A DNA stretch of 64,000 bases, taken from positions 124,001-188,000 of the forward strand of contig NZ_AULX01000012.1 in the NCBI RefSeq assembly GCF_000422505.1, read 5' to 3'. A model generated the notes under the pieces. The model had not been told where the DNA came from. It worked only from the letters and a program-made list of their open reading frames with translations, and searched no databases. Below are positions 36,101 through 42,665 of the stretch, one piece after another. The position numbers were made by a program, and so were the translations under genes. The stretch's first letter is position 1. Every line of letters begins with the position of its first letter. The DNA is from Paenibacillus pinihumi DSM 23905 = JCM 16419 (GTDB taxonomy: Bacteria > Bacillota > Bacilli > Paenibacillales > Paenibacillaceae).

Positions 36101-36793
36101 GATATAATTTTAATTTACAAAAATGAAAATGATCAGGAACCGCTCTATAGCTGTAAGCAGTGGCAATGCTTGTTGCCACAGGAATTGCTGAATCCGGGAG
36201 GCCCCGGGACCTTCTATGTATCTATAGAGAGAAATGGCGTGAAGGAAGCGAAGCGGGCTTATGCGTATGATTTAACTCCGTTACAGCGTATAAGTTCTGA
36301 TCAGATATCATTGAAGAGATTGACGAAGGATGAGATTGAGCAGCATAACCTTCCAATAAATTTGTTTTGGGACCGTGTATTATGGTACGGATGGCAAATC
36401 AGTTGGAGCCGGGATAAGGAGCCCAGTCCGCTCCTTTGGCAAGCCCACTATTATTCCATTCATAGCCGTCCTATATTTACAGCCACTAAAGAACCGTATC
36501 CTGTAACGGTACAGGAGACGAAGGCCACAGGCAAAATTCAGGACGGCCAGTTTCAAACGGATCATCTTTACCAGAACCCGGCCCCTGATGCACCGAATTT
36601 GTTTATCTATGTCATCTTCTACGACGCTCAGAGGAAGCCGATAGGCTATGTTGTTCAGCGCCAGGATTTTGATCCTGCTTACTCCTACCTGCAAGAGAGA
36701 TATAACGGAGGACCAGGCCCTTGGCTGCCGATCATAGAACAAGAAACCCCGGACTCACCATTTGAGCCGGTTCAGCCTGCAGAAGAAAGCTAA
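33146..36793 (+). CDS. large SLH-anchored surface protein with internal repeats
   Basis: This 1215-residue exported protein starts at TTG after GGGAGAGG. A signal peptide ends near LHAAEA. Three SLH repeats follow at the N-terminus (about 28-200: SRAELAAL, ARQETAVML, TRAEAVVAI). A beta-rich stretch (about 210-430) shows short repeated turns that suggest a beta-solenoid, and then comes a glycine patch (GGGFFGGGGGGG). The C-terminal half holds two copies of a module. Both begin with an LTRDELARN or LTKDEIEQHN motif and include AQYYSI or AHYYSI, and both carry FYDKDRQPLGYVVQ or FYDAQRKPIGYVVQ. The function is unknown. It is a cell-wall-bound surface protein. Confidence 0.82.
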   Translation: MRRTRLWSASMLIMLAMLAGSIPLHAAEASDIRGHWAEKALKEWLDRGWLTGYKDGTVKPNKEVSRAELAALINKAFELKGASDAKFSDLPSTHWAKNAIATAIANGYLSGTGGDKVSPDRPAARQETAVMLAKLLQNGENKTAELPAFKDREQIASWSRSSVAYLISQNIMKGDTSNQFRPAAPLTRAEAVVAISNALDVYAANKNVVYTKKGTYGPKEGTLTIPGNATIKSASVTLQNVIIKGDLLISEEVGEGDASLVNVTVHGATTIKGGGPNSIHVQDSNLGAVIVNKQGGPLRLHTSGLTIVSRLILQSPAKVENTTISLDGLKKIEIDSIIPAKSELQFQGSFGQIDVRGVGIKLSASKGTIDRLVVDKNAKDGTFELDKTASLNRVELHAKSAFTGEGKIQSALISKEAESTTFKVKPVFIDKGKSNAGGGFFGGGGGGGAPGPNPGNGTETDDSRLSNLVVKDGTLLQRGEGYEIIGKGFKGTVNNYEVSVPVDEPSPSQTIEFTPVKKDAEVSVIVTYSDGSEEIIRPLAASFYSLDIPLKLKQNAHVSVEVKTNKLTRYNIFMKNASILKEDIKVLTAHYYYPDGTLFYRYYLMSERFNTGDQVTVTHNGQTIATCPVYYGFLDCQLQLQQSQGEVQLDMSIVKYNGEKLNVSYVYQAQRLAKLSQNADLGIKPLTRDELARNTDAGSGYKPVSGVKFQWDSRKTDFIPQEAQYYSISTFGTQGENPQSYVPTIDDAKVLPNLMYRLAPVDTEVNPELSGQELTLWNNGDSKVIYDRYAYVYFYDKDRQPLGYVVQLVQFNQNNVPEGFKAIRNTQDEQDYDEDMDASLEHFELEGFTLSDTNGNPKPFDPEVTVYYVPVTDSKGFKSIPVKLNAKSPKASVSYRIDYGESWSEVTKVNTNEFQIGFDSQMPSLPFSIEFRVDTEFAQRNYIVVFMYTYDFQLVTHIGISYYPSPGTGEIRPTYFFTSAFFNPEDIILIYKNENDQEPLYSCKQWQCLLPQELLNPGGPGTFYVSIERNGVKEAKRAYAYDLTPLQRISSDQISLKRLTKDEIEQHNLPINLFWDRVLWYGWQISWSRDKEPSPLLWQAHYYSIHSRPIFTATKEPYPVTVQETKATGKIQDGQFQTDHLYQNPAPDAPNLFIYVIFYDAQRKPIGYVVQRQDFDPAYSYLQERYNGGPGPWLPIIEQETPDSPFEPVQPAEES

Positions 36794-36809
36794 TCTTAAC
36801 CCCATATTC

Positions 36810-36846
36810 AGCAACCCCCTCCATTCCGGCAGGGGGTTGCTCTCAT
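36810..36846 (+). terminator. hairpin after the SLH gene
   Basis: A perfect 11-bp stem (AGCAACCCCCT at 36810-36820 with AGGGGGTTGCT at 36831-36841) has a 10-base loop. The tail is pyrimidine-rich rather than a pure T-run. Confidence 0.7.
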
Positions 36847-36925
36847 TCTCTTCTGTCCACCCCGTCTTTCCTCACAAAAAATTGATACCTTACTCCCAAT
36901 TTGCATTTGCGTTCGCCGCTGAACG

Positions 36926-36953
36926 CTGAACGCTCTTTTTCATGTGTTATAAT
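36926..36953 (+). promoter_or_regulatory. promoter of the 37001 gene
   Basis: A perfect TATAAT at 36948-36953 has an extended TG (36945-36946). CTGAAC lies 16 bases upstream, and the sequence GCTGAAC is repeated in tandem there. Confidence 0.55.
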
Positions 36954-37000
36954 CGAACGTATGATTCGTTTTTTTAAAATGTTAGACAGGCGGTGGAATC

Positions 37001-37933
37001 ATGAAATTTTCCAAGGCAAGTTTGGCAGTCGGGGGCTTCCTGCTGCTTCTGGTCGGGGTATGGGTTGCCATTCAAGTCAATACGCCCCGTCCAACCGTAC
37101 ATACCTCTGATTTGGGCATGGTAGTCAAGCCATCAGAGGGCGCAGAAGAAGCCGTGTATTTGCTCGATAAGCTGCCTTTTGTACAGGAAGAGGTCCAGAA
37201 GATCTTTGTGCAGTCAATCAATTCAGATCAGGCCGTGGAAGTGCCGGATGAACGGAAGTATGTCATACTGCAAAACTTGGCCTGGCTTAATATGGAGGAT
37301 GCAGCGGCTGGTGCTGTATCGCCGGAGGAGAAAGAAGAGGCCCGATTGCGTTTTCAGGTCAAAAATGAAACCTATGAATACCTGTATAACCTGAAAAGCA
37401 ACACGATTGAAGCAGACGGCAAAGCCTATTATGCTGATGATCAGGTGTATCTGCTCGTGAATGAGCTCTTGGAACCGGCCAGCGGGCTGGGGGAGTTGGA
37501 GAGTCTGCTGGAGAAGTCAAAGCTGGAGCTCGAGAAACAGGATGCTCCACTTAATGAGAAACCCAAGTATGATGCCAAACGGCTGGTTGTCGGAGAAAAA
37601 AACTTTGGGCAATGGGAGAAAGAGCTGCAGAGCAGGAAGCCGGATGCCAAAACGCCTTTTTATTCTGATGAAATCGGACAAATCCAATATATCCAATATT
37701 ACGATGAGGGAATTTATGAACTGAATTCGCTCCTTATATTCAAGGACGAACGGCACAAGACGCCGGATGGTATCCATAACGGCATGTCCAAACAGCAGGT
37801 AATGGATAAACTGGGCAAGCCTAATTTGGAGACCTCAACGCTCTGGGGATATTTGACGGATGATTATCTTTCCCTTTTCTTGTACTTCAATGACGATAAG
37901 CTCGCATTCATGGCACTCCCGGTGCCAACGTAA
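37001..37933 (+). CDS. membrane-anchored extracytoplasmic protein of unknown function
   Basis: This 310-residue protein has an N-terminal hydrophobic helix (about 8-28) without a lipobox cysteine. The mature part is acidic and mixed alpha/beta, with YDEGIYELNSLLIF and a C-terminal stretch HNGMSKQQVMDKLGKPN that resembles the turn-helix motif of SmpA/BamE-like small domains. The resemblance is weak and I do not assign a family. RBS: GGCGGTGGA. It is monocistronic, with its own promoter and no close neighbour. Confidence 0.65.
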   Translation: MKFSKASLAVGGFLLLLVGVWVAIQVNTPRPTVHTSDLGMVVKPSEGAEEAVYLLDKLPFVQEEVQKIFVQSINSDQAVEVPDERKYVILQNLAWLNMEDAAAGAVSPEEKEEARLRFQVKNETYEYLYNLKSNTIEADGKAYYADDQVYLLVNELLEPASGLGELESLLEKSKLELEKQDAPLNEKPKYDAKRLVVGEKNFGQWEKELQSRKPDAKTPFYSDEIGQIQYIQYYDEGIYELNSLLIFKDERHKTPDGIHNGMSKQQVMDKLGKPNLETSTLWGYLTDDYLSLFLYFNDDKLAFMALPVPT

Positions 37934-38048
37934 CACTTCTTCCAGGCAGATTGAAGGAACTGCAAACAGGATGACGAATATGGACTGAGTGTGATCATAT
38001 ACATATGAACGCTAACGAAAAGATCGATCCGGAAGGGGATTTATTCAG

Positions 38049-38849
38049 ATGTCTGTTATCCAATTATGGCCCGGGGAGCTGCCCTATGCGCAAGAGCATG
38101 TGCAGGAGGAGCGTCCTGTCTTGACACCCTATCTGCTGGAGGCTTCGGAAGAAGAACAGCGGGCGGCAATTATTGTATGTCCGGGAGGCGGTTACGGTTT
38201 TCGGGCAGAACATGAGGGACCGCCAGTGGCAGAATGGCTGAACCGGATTGGAATCTCTGCCTTTGTCCTGGATTACCGGATCACTCCTTCCAAGCATCCT
38301 GCTCCGCTGGAAGACGCCCGGCAGGCGGTTCGTATCGTGCGGGAGCGAGCGCTCGAGTGGGGCATCGATCCGTCCCGCATTGGCATCCTGGGGTTCTCCG
38401 CGGGTGGACATCTTGCAGCTTCGGCCAGCGTTTTGTTCCATCAGGGGGACCCCGGTTCCGCAGATCCGCTATTGCGTCAGTCCTCGCGTCCCGACCTTGC
38501 TGTGCTTTGCTACCCGGTTATTACGATGCTGCCGGAGTTCGGGCATCAGGGTTCAACTGCCAACCTGCTGGGTGAGGAAGCATCAGAAGAACAGATTCGG
38601 GGCATGAGTCTGGAGCTGCATGTGAGCGCCCAGACCCCGCCGGCTTTTATCTGGCATACATCTGACGATGATGCCGTGCCTGTGGAAAACTCACTTTATT
38701 TTGCAGCATCACTGCGTCGGCATGGTGTGCCTTTTGAACTGCATAGCTATGAGAGTGGTCATCATGGTGTCGGACTGGCCGAAGGTCATCCGTATGCAGA
38801 ACCTTGGACAGCGGCGTGTGAACGCTGGCTTCGCCTGCAAGGATTTTGA
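38049..38849 (+). CDS. alpha/beta hydrolase (BD-FAE/acetyl-xylan esterase-like)
   Basis: This 266-residue protein shows the catalytic triad: Ser in GFSAGGHLAA (about residue 118), Asp in HTSDDDAVPVENS and His in SGHHGVGLAEG. The oxyanion loop is CPGGGYGFRAEHEG. No signal peptide is visible, so it is cytoplasmic. Members of this group deacetylate sugar esters or short-chain esters; the substrate cannot be read from the sequence. GGAAGGGG precedes the ATG. Confidence 0.9.
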   Translation: MSVIQLWPGELPYAQEHVQEERPVLTPYLLEASEEEQRAAIIVCPGGGYGFRAEHEGPPVAEWLNRIGISAFVLDYRITPSKHPAPLEDARQAVRIVRERALEWGIDPSRIGILGFSAGGHLAASASVLFHQGDPGSADPLLRQSSRPDLAVLCYPVITMLPEFGHQGSTANLLGEEASEEQIRGMSLELHVSAQTPPAFIWHTSDDDAVPVENSLYFAASLRRHGVPFELHSYESGHHGVGLAEGHPYAEPWTAACERWLRLQGF

Positions 38850-38915
38850 GAATGTGATATCTTAAGTTATAAAGCACAGTTCTAATACAGTTAAGTTATG
38901 CGAGGTCGATAACAC

Positions 38916-39791
38916 ATGATTCAGATCGGACTGACCGGGTGGGGGGATCACACCTCACTGTATCCGGATCGGGAAGCTGCTGCAAACAAGCTGAAGACCT
39001 ATAATGAATGGTTCGAGACTGTAGAGCTGGACAGTATGTTTTATGCTGTACAGCCTCTGAAAAACATGCAGAAATGGACCGACGACACTTCGTCATCTTT
39101 TCGTTTTCTTGTGAAGGCTTATCAAGGGATGACGGGCCATTCCCGGGGCAAAATTCCGTTTGATTCAGAAGAAGCCATGTATCAGGCATTTCACTTGTCC
39201 TTGCAGACAATGTTGGAGGCTGGCAAGCTCGAAGCGGTCCTCTTCCAGTACCCGCCCTGGTTTGATTGCAGACGGGAGCATGTGAATGCGCTGCGCGAGG
39301 CAAGACGGAGAATGGGAAAAGTCCCTTGTGCGCTTGAGTTCAGACACCGCAGCTGGTTCGAGCCGGAGATGCGTGAGCGGACACTGAGGTTTATGCGGGA
39401 CGAGGGCTGGATTCATAGTATTTGTGATGAGCCCCAGACCGGGATCGGCTGTGTGCCTATTGTGGAGGAGACGACCCATTCGGAGCTGACTGTAGTCCGT
39501 TTTCATGGGCGTAATGAAAAGGGATGGCAGTCTTCGGGCCAGCCGAATTGGCGTGAGGTTCGCTATCTGTACAGATATAGCGAAGCGGAGCTAACGGAAT
39601 GGGCGCAGCGGCTGGAGCGGCTCAAGGCACAGTCCGGCAAGCTGTGTGTCATCTTCAACAATAACTCTGGCGGAGATGCGGCAGATAACGGCAAGCAGTT
39701 GATGGCTATGCTTGGGCAATTGCCGCCGCGCGGCTCGTTTGCTGATGTGCTGCCCGGGCGAGAGAAGCCGGAACAGCTAAATTTATTCTGA
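38916..39791 (+). CDS. DUF72 (YecE-like) TIM-barrel protein
   Basis: This 291-residue protein has the family marks: IGLTGWGDH at the start, YNEWFETVELDSMFYA, FRFLVKAYQGMTG, LEAVLFQYPPWF, ALEFRHRSWF, then the phosphate-binding-like VVRFHGRNEKGW and VIFNNNSGGDAADN near the end. The family is widespread and has no firmly established reaction. It follows the hydrolase by 66 bases and may be co-transcribed with it. Confidence 0.88.
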   Translation: MIQIGLTGWGDHTSLYPDREAAANKLKTYNEWFETVELDSMFYAVQPLKNMQKWTDDTSSSFRFLVKAYQGMTGHSRGKIPFDSEEAMYQAFHLSLQTMLEAGKLEAVLFQYPPWFDCRREHVNALREARRRMGKVPCALEFRHRSWFEPEMRERTLRFMRDEGWIHSICDEPQTGIGCVPIVEETTHSELTVVRFHGRNEKGWQSSGQPNWREVRYLYRYSEAELTEWAQRLERLKAQSGKLCVIFNNNSGGDAADNGKQLMAMLGQLPPRGSFADVLPGREKPEQLNLF

Positions 39792-39850
39792 CAGATTTGT
39801 TAAGAAGCTAATACAGGATAATAGTTTATACTACTAAACTAATCGTTTTT

Positions 39851-39872
39851 TATACTAATTAAAATTAGTATA
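39851..39872. repeat. perfect 10-bp palindrome TATACTAATT-AA-AATTAGTATA
   Basis: Two 10-base arms are separated by AA, in the non-coding gap between the DUF72 gene and the Agr-like module. A shorter related half (TACTAAACTAAT) lies just upstream. It could be an operator or a terminator arm for the minus strand. Confidence 0.45.
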
Positions 39873-39905
39873 GCAATACATGGATTCAATCTATTAAAAT
39901 CAACC

Positions 39906-39937
39906 AGCTGAGATGAGTGCATCTCGGCTATTTTTTA
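39906..39937 (+). terminator. intrinsic terminator
   Basis: AGCTGAGATG pairs with CATCTCGGCT around a 4-base loop, followed by ATTTTTTAT. It ends the transcript from upstream genes. Confidence 0.8.
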
Positions 39938-40126
39938 TTGGCTCTATGTTTTATTTACAGTATATACCATAAAATAATGTCCCATAAATCATATTTTCAA
40001 ATCTGCCGAAGCCAGAGGTATCAAAGATTGGAGAATCAATAAGGGAGTTAAAGTTTAATCATAAATAATTATAAAAAAATAGAAGAAGATGTCGTTTTAC
40101 CACTTTCTGTATCGCCCAAGTTATTG

Positions 40127-40132
40127 TATAAT
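40127..40132 (+). promoter_or_regulatory. likely -10 element of the Agr-like module
   Basis: A perfect TATAAT lies 67 bases before the first gene of the module. No good -35 is visible (TTTCTG is the nearest candidate), which fits a promoter that needs an activator such as the LytTR protein at 41564. I could not find a convincing pair of LytTR-type direct repeats. The rest of 39938-40126 is AT-rich and shows no gene. Confidence 0.45.
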
Positions 40133-40198
40133 ATAAAGTAATACAAGAATAATTTTCCTAAAATTATTTAGGGGGAATTCATAACCGGGAGCGTATGA

Positions 40199-40858
40199 AT
40201 GAAGACGTTACTTTATTTTTTATTCTCTAGTAGCGAATGGCTGGCAATGGTTATATTAACATTCGTTATGTTCAAGTTTCCATTGAGAGGTTACTGGGGA
40301 CAGATAATTCTTACTGCTGCTGTAATGTCATTCTTATCTCACTTTTTGTTCCAGGTCATTGATCAACGTACGCTTGCCACTATATTACAACCGCCTGTTC
40401 TATTTCTGTTGTTTTGGCAGGTGTTTCGGGTCCATATTTTCTATTCAAGCTTGATGACGGTCTATGGATACATGGGATACTTGTTTGTTCAGCATTCTGT
40501 AATGACAATTTTTCTGTGGTTGGGTGTACCGTTGGAACAGTTAATCCCGAATACTTCACCGTTGTATGTATTACAGGCTTGTTCTATATTGATAGTTTTA
40601 ATAGCTGCAGCCGTACTTTACAAGTTGCGTCTGGGTTATACCTTTGTACCTGACTTTGAGTATGCGCCTGTTACTTTGAAGGGAACCAACTTAGGGTTAT
40701 TACTGCTTACAATTGTAGGCTATCTCCTAATAGCTATTTCAAATTTTGTTTCTTTTAGTAAAGGCACTCCAAAATTAATTATTCTCATTTCATTCGTTGC
40801 TCTTGGAGTTTTGCTGTATTATGCCCAGCGAAAGGAGTATGCTGATGCTGATGATTGA
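40199..40858 (+). CDS. kinase-less polytopic membrane protein of an Agr-like module (candidate receptor)
   Basis: This 219-residue protein has about seven hydrophobic helices and almost no soluble part. It ends 15 or so residues after the last helix (VLLYYAQRKEYADADD). Size and topology resemble the membrane sensor half of AgrC-type receptors, but the histidine kinase half is absent. AgrB begins before this stop codon, so no kinase remnant is hidden downstream. It could be the peptide receptor, an accessory exporter or an immunity protein. RBS: GGGAG seven bases before the ATG. The receptor call rests on position and topology, not on sequence motifs. Confidence 0.6.
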   Translation: MKTLLYFLFSSSEWLAMVILTFVMFKFPLRGYWGQIILTAAVMSFLSHFLFQVIDQRTLATILQPPVLFLLFWQVFRVHIFYSSLMTVYGYMGYLFVQHSVMTIFLWLGVPLEQLIPNTSPLYVLQACSILIVLIAAAVLYKLRLGYTFVPDFEYAPVTLKGTNLGLLLLTIVGYLLIAISNFVSFSKGTPKLIILISFVALGVLLYYAQRKEYADADD

Positions 40859-41381
40859 ATCTTTGGCGGAAAAGCTGGCAGTCAAAATAAAAAAAACGAA
40901 TGAGCAAGATACGGTAAGTATTGCTGTAATGAAGTATGCGCTCATTATTGTTATTAATTTTTTAATTCCTTATACTTCAGCTCTCATAATTGGCATAATT
41001 TCCGGTAAATTCTCTGAAACAGCACTTTCTGTACTTGCTCTTATTCTTGTGCGGGCAGTATCAGGAGGTTATCATTTTCAATCTTCTACCGTATGCAGTA
41101 TTGTAACGATGCTCGTAGCGGCTGCTCCTCCTCATATACCTTTTCCGGAGGGGTGGAATCTATATATAACCGCGATTAGCTTTGTGATATTTGCCATCTT
41201 TGCTCCGGCAAATATCAAAGGCTATGCGAGAATGCCTGAAAAATACTTCCCGCTTATGAAAGTCATTTCTTTATTCATTGTGGGCAGTAACTTTATTTTT
41301 CAGGTGCCAGTCTTCACAATGATTTTCATAGTTCAAGCTCTGTCTCTATTATTTCCTAATAAGAGGGAGGTGAGAACATGA
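40845..41381 (+). CDS. AgrB-family pheromone-processing membrane protease
   Basis: This 178-residue AgrB protein has a cytoplasmic N-terminus and five or six hydrophobic segments. The catalytic pair appears in VRAVSGGYHFQSSTVC. With the start chosen here, the residues are His77 and Cys84, the same numbers as in Staphylococcus aureus AgrB. I chose ATG at 40845 because AAAGGAG lies seven bases before it. AgrB cleaves the C-terminal tail of AgrD and closes the peptide ring. The gene overlaps the upstream membrane protein by 14 bases and AgrD by 4. Confidence 0.93.
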   Translation: MLMIESLAEKLAVKIKKTNEQDTVSIAVMKYALIIVINFLIPYTSALIIGIISGKFSETALSVLALILVRAVSGGYHFQSSTVCSIVTMLVAAAPPHIPFPEGWNLYITAISFVIFAIFAPANIKGYARMPEKYFPLMKVISLFIVGSNFIFQVPVFTMIFIVQALSLLFPNKREVRT

Positions 41382-41497
41382 AGCAATTGATCGCTAAGCA
41401 TGTATCAACTGTGTTGAATCGTATCGCAGCTTACTTTGCAGCTACTGCATCACCAGTTGCAGGTCATCGTCCTGAACTGCCTGAAGAATTGAAGTAG
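41378..41497 (+). CDS. AgrD-like cyclic peptide precursor without cysteine
   Basis: This 39-residue peptide has three parts. The N-terminus is an amphipathic helix (MKQLIAKHVSTVLNRIAAYF), then comes a small central segment (AATASPVAG), and the acidic tail is HRPELPEELK. The tail matches the conserved PxELxEEL-type recognition tail of AgrD that AgrB cleaves. There is no Cys. Aligning the tail with S. aureus AgrD places Ser25 where the thiolactone Cys lies and Gly29 at the ring end. The product may therefore be a five-residue lactone, Ser-Pro-Val-Ala-Gly, with a short exocyclic tail. Its ATG overlaps the AgrB stop (ATGA). GGGAGGTGA precedes it. Confidence 0.85.
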   Translation: MKQLIAKHVSTVLNRIAAYFAATASPVAGHRPELPEELK

Positions 41498-41510
41498 TAA
41501 TGACGGAAAA

Positions 41511-41538
41511 GGGCTGCCATTGCGCAAGCGGGCAGCCC
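41511..41538 (+). terminator. hairpin between agrD and the LytTR gene
   Basis: GGGCTGCC pairs with GGCAGCCC around a loop of about 12 bases. No T-run follows, so it may attenuate or protect the transcript rather than end it, and so set a ratio between agrBD and the LytTR gene. Confidence 0.45.
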
Positions 41539-41563
41539 AAACCGATTTTCGGAGTGGTAGACT

Positions 41564-41926
41564 ATGAAATTATATGTAACCAGAGACCCGAAAAATATGG
41601 GGGAACTGATCACCTTAGATATACATGATGTCCTATATATCGAAAATTCCGAGCGTACAGTCATCTTACATACGTCGGACGGTGAGTTTTATCCTCTGCT
41701 GCCAACACTCTCGACTTTCGAACATCATATGAAGCAGTTTGACTTTCACCGGCTGGATCGGACGAATCTGGTGAATATGAATAAGATTACAGATTTTGAC
41801 GAGGATCGTTCACTCGTTTTTTTTCAAGAGTCAAAAACAAAAAACGGTAAATATGGGACGGTATCCAACAACTCGAAGAGAGTGGTAAAACGGAAATTGA
41901 AGGAGCACAATAAAGGTGGTGAATGA
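41564..41926 (+). CDS. stand-alone LytTR DNA-binding protein
   Basis: This 120-residue protein consists only of a LytTR domain: LITLDIHDVLYIENSERTVI, LHTSDGEFYPLLPTLSTFE, FHRLDRTNLVNMNKI and a basic C-terminus (KRVVKRKLKEH). AgrA-type regulators carry a receiver domain in front; this one has none, so it cannot be controlled by phosphotransfer. It lies 67 bases after agrD on the same strand. It probably controls the module or its targets by a route that does not use a histidine kinase. Confidence 0.85.
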   Translation: MKLYVTRDPKNMGELITLDIHDVLYIENSERTVILHTSDGEFYPLLPTLSTFEHHMKQFDFHRLDRTNLVNMNKITDFDEDRSLVFFQESKTKNGKYGTVSNNSKRVVKRKLKEHNKGGE

Positions 41927-42012
41927 CGAATTCCTGTCATGCTTTTTGATGCGGATTAATTACCAGATTGTGCCTGGCGAACACATAAACTCAGACATGC
42001 TATATATATCGT

Positions 42013-42042
42013 TTGGCCGCTGGCGACAAGTAGCGGTCTTTT
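42013..42042 (+). terminator. intrinsic terminator after the LytTR gene
   Basis: GGCCGCT pairs with AGCGGTC around a 10-base loop and is followed by TTTT. Confidence 0.6.
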
Positions 42043-42264
42043 CTCAATTCTCAAGATATTCCTCGTAATCGGCTTCTCTCCTTTTCTTATTATTCGTGCT
42101 CCGCATCATCTGCTTGAGCAGCCCCTCATATTTATTTGAATCTTCCTGTTATCCTCTTTGTGATTGTCATTCAAGACTCCTCCGTACAAATCCCTGTGTC
42201 CCTCCTTGACTCTCCCTCTTAGCAAAGGTTATACTAAACACATCTTAATTCAAGGAGAAAATTT

Positions 42265-42288
42265 ATGGCCAGGGTAGTTCTTAACTAA
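42265..42288 (+). CDS. 7-codon leader peptide MARVVLN
   Basis: ATG-GCC-AGG-GTA-GTT-CTT-AAC-TAA is preceded by AAGGAG at a proper spacing. Its last codons (42277-42289) are complementary to 42380-42392, so a ribosome on this ORF would change the downstream fold. Short ORFs of this kind are typical of translation-sensing attenuators, many of which respond to ribosome-targeting antibiotics. The inducing condition here is unknown. Confidence 0.55.
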   Translation: MARVVLN

Positions 42289-42470
42289 TCAAATTCCATA
42301 TTATGAAGCACTGATCGCAATGGACCTATTGCTTTGAATAGCAAGGTTTGTTTGAATTTGCGTTGTTAGTCGCTTCGGAATTAGTTAAGAACAACGGATA
42401 TAAACCAAACCTTGAGGGATACCTGTATATGTACCCACAATCCGTACTGTTTTTGAGTGCGGATTTTTTT
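42277..42470 (+). promoter_or_regulatory. leader-peptide attenuator with competing stems and terminator
   Basis: Stem A pairs 42277-42289 (GTTCTTAACTAAT) with 42380-42392, 13 bp perfect. Stem B pairs 42361-42367 with 42390-42396 and shares bases with A. Stem C pairs 42342-42350 (CAAGGTTTG) with 42406-42414. The terminator is AATCCGTACT (42439-42448) with AGTGCGGATT (42456-42465) and a T-run. ACGGAT at 42394-42399 can pair with the terminator's left arm (42440-42445) and so act as an anti-terminator. Mutually exclusive stems plus a short ORF make a transcription attenuator likely. Confidence 0.65.
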
Positions 42471-42500
42471 GTTTTTATGGGGACTATCAGGTGGAGCGAA

Positions 42501-42543
42501 AAAGGGGCAGGGAATGACGTATGTTCATTCCCTGCCCTTTTTT
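42501..42543 (+). terminator. second, very strong terminator
   Basis: A 17-bp stem (42501-42517 with 42525-42541, one G-T pair) has a 7-base loop and a T-run. It stands between the attenuator and the polyamine synthase gene, so transcripts must pass two terminators. Confidence 0.85.
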
Positions 42544-42572
42544 CTATTTTCAAATCAGAAAGGAAGATGAAA

Positions 42573-42665
42573 ATGGCACGGCATGAAAGCACAATCACCA
42601 TGAACAAATTTGATTTCAACTATACACGGGGAGGTCTTCTATCATTAAATTCATTGAACAGATAA
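42573..42665 (+). CDS. 30-residue upstream ORF overlapping the BpsA start
   Basis: It begins MARHESTITMNKFDFNYTRG and ends LSLNSLNR. AAAGGAAG lies six bases before the ATG. It overlaps the start of the polyamine synthase in the -1 frame and ends about 20 bases inside it, so translation of one could be coupled to the other. Like the 7-codon leader it starts MAR. It may be a regulatory peptide or a remnant. I do not recognise the sequence. Confidence 0.45.
   Translation: MARHESTITMNKFDFNYTRGGLLSLNSLNR

Noticed and set aside
39938-40126. LytTR-type direct repeats controlling the Agr-like module
   Set aside because: AGTTAAAGTTTAA near 40047 looked suggestive, but two sites at the required 12-13 base spacing are not there.
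42348-42665. 105-codon frame through the attenuator
   Set aside because: It crosses two terminator hairpins and its first part lacks a ribosome site; only the last 30 codons have start signals.
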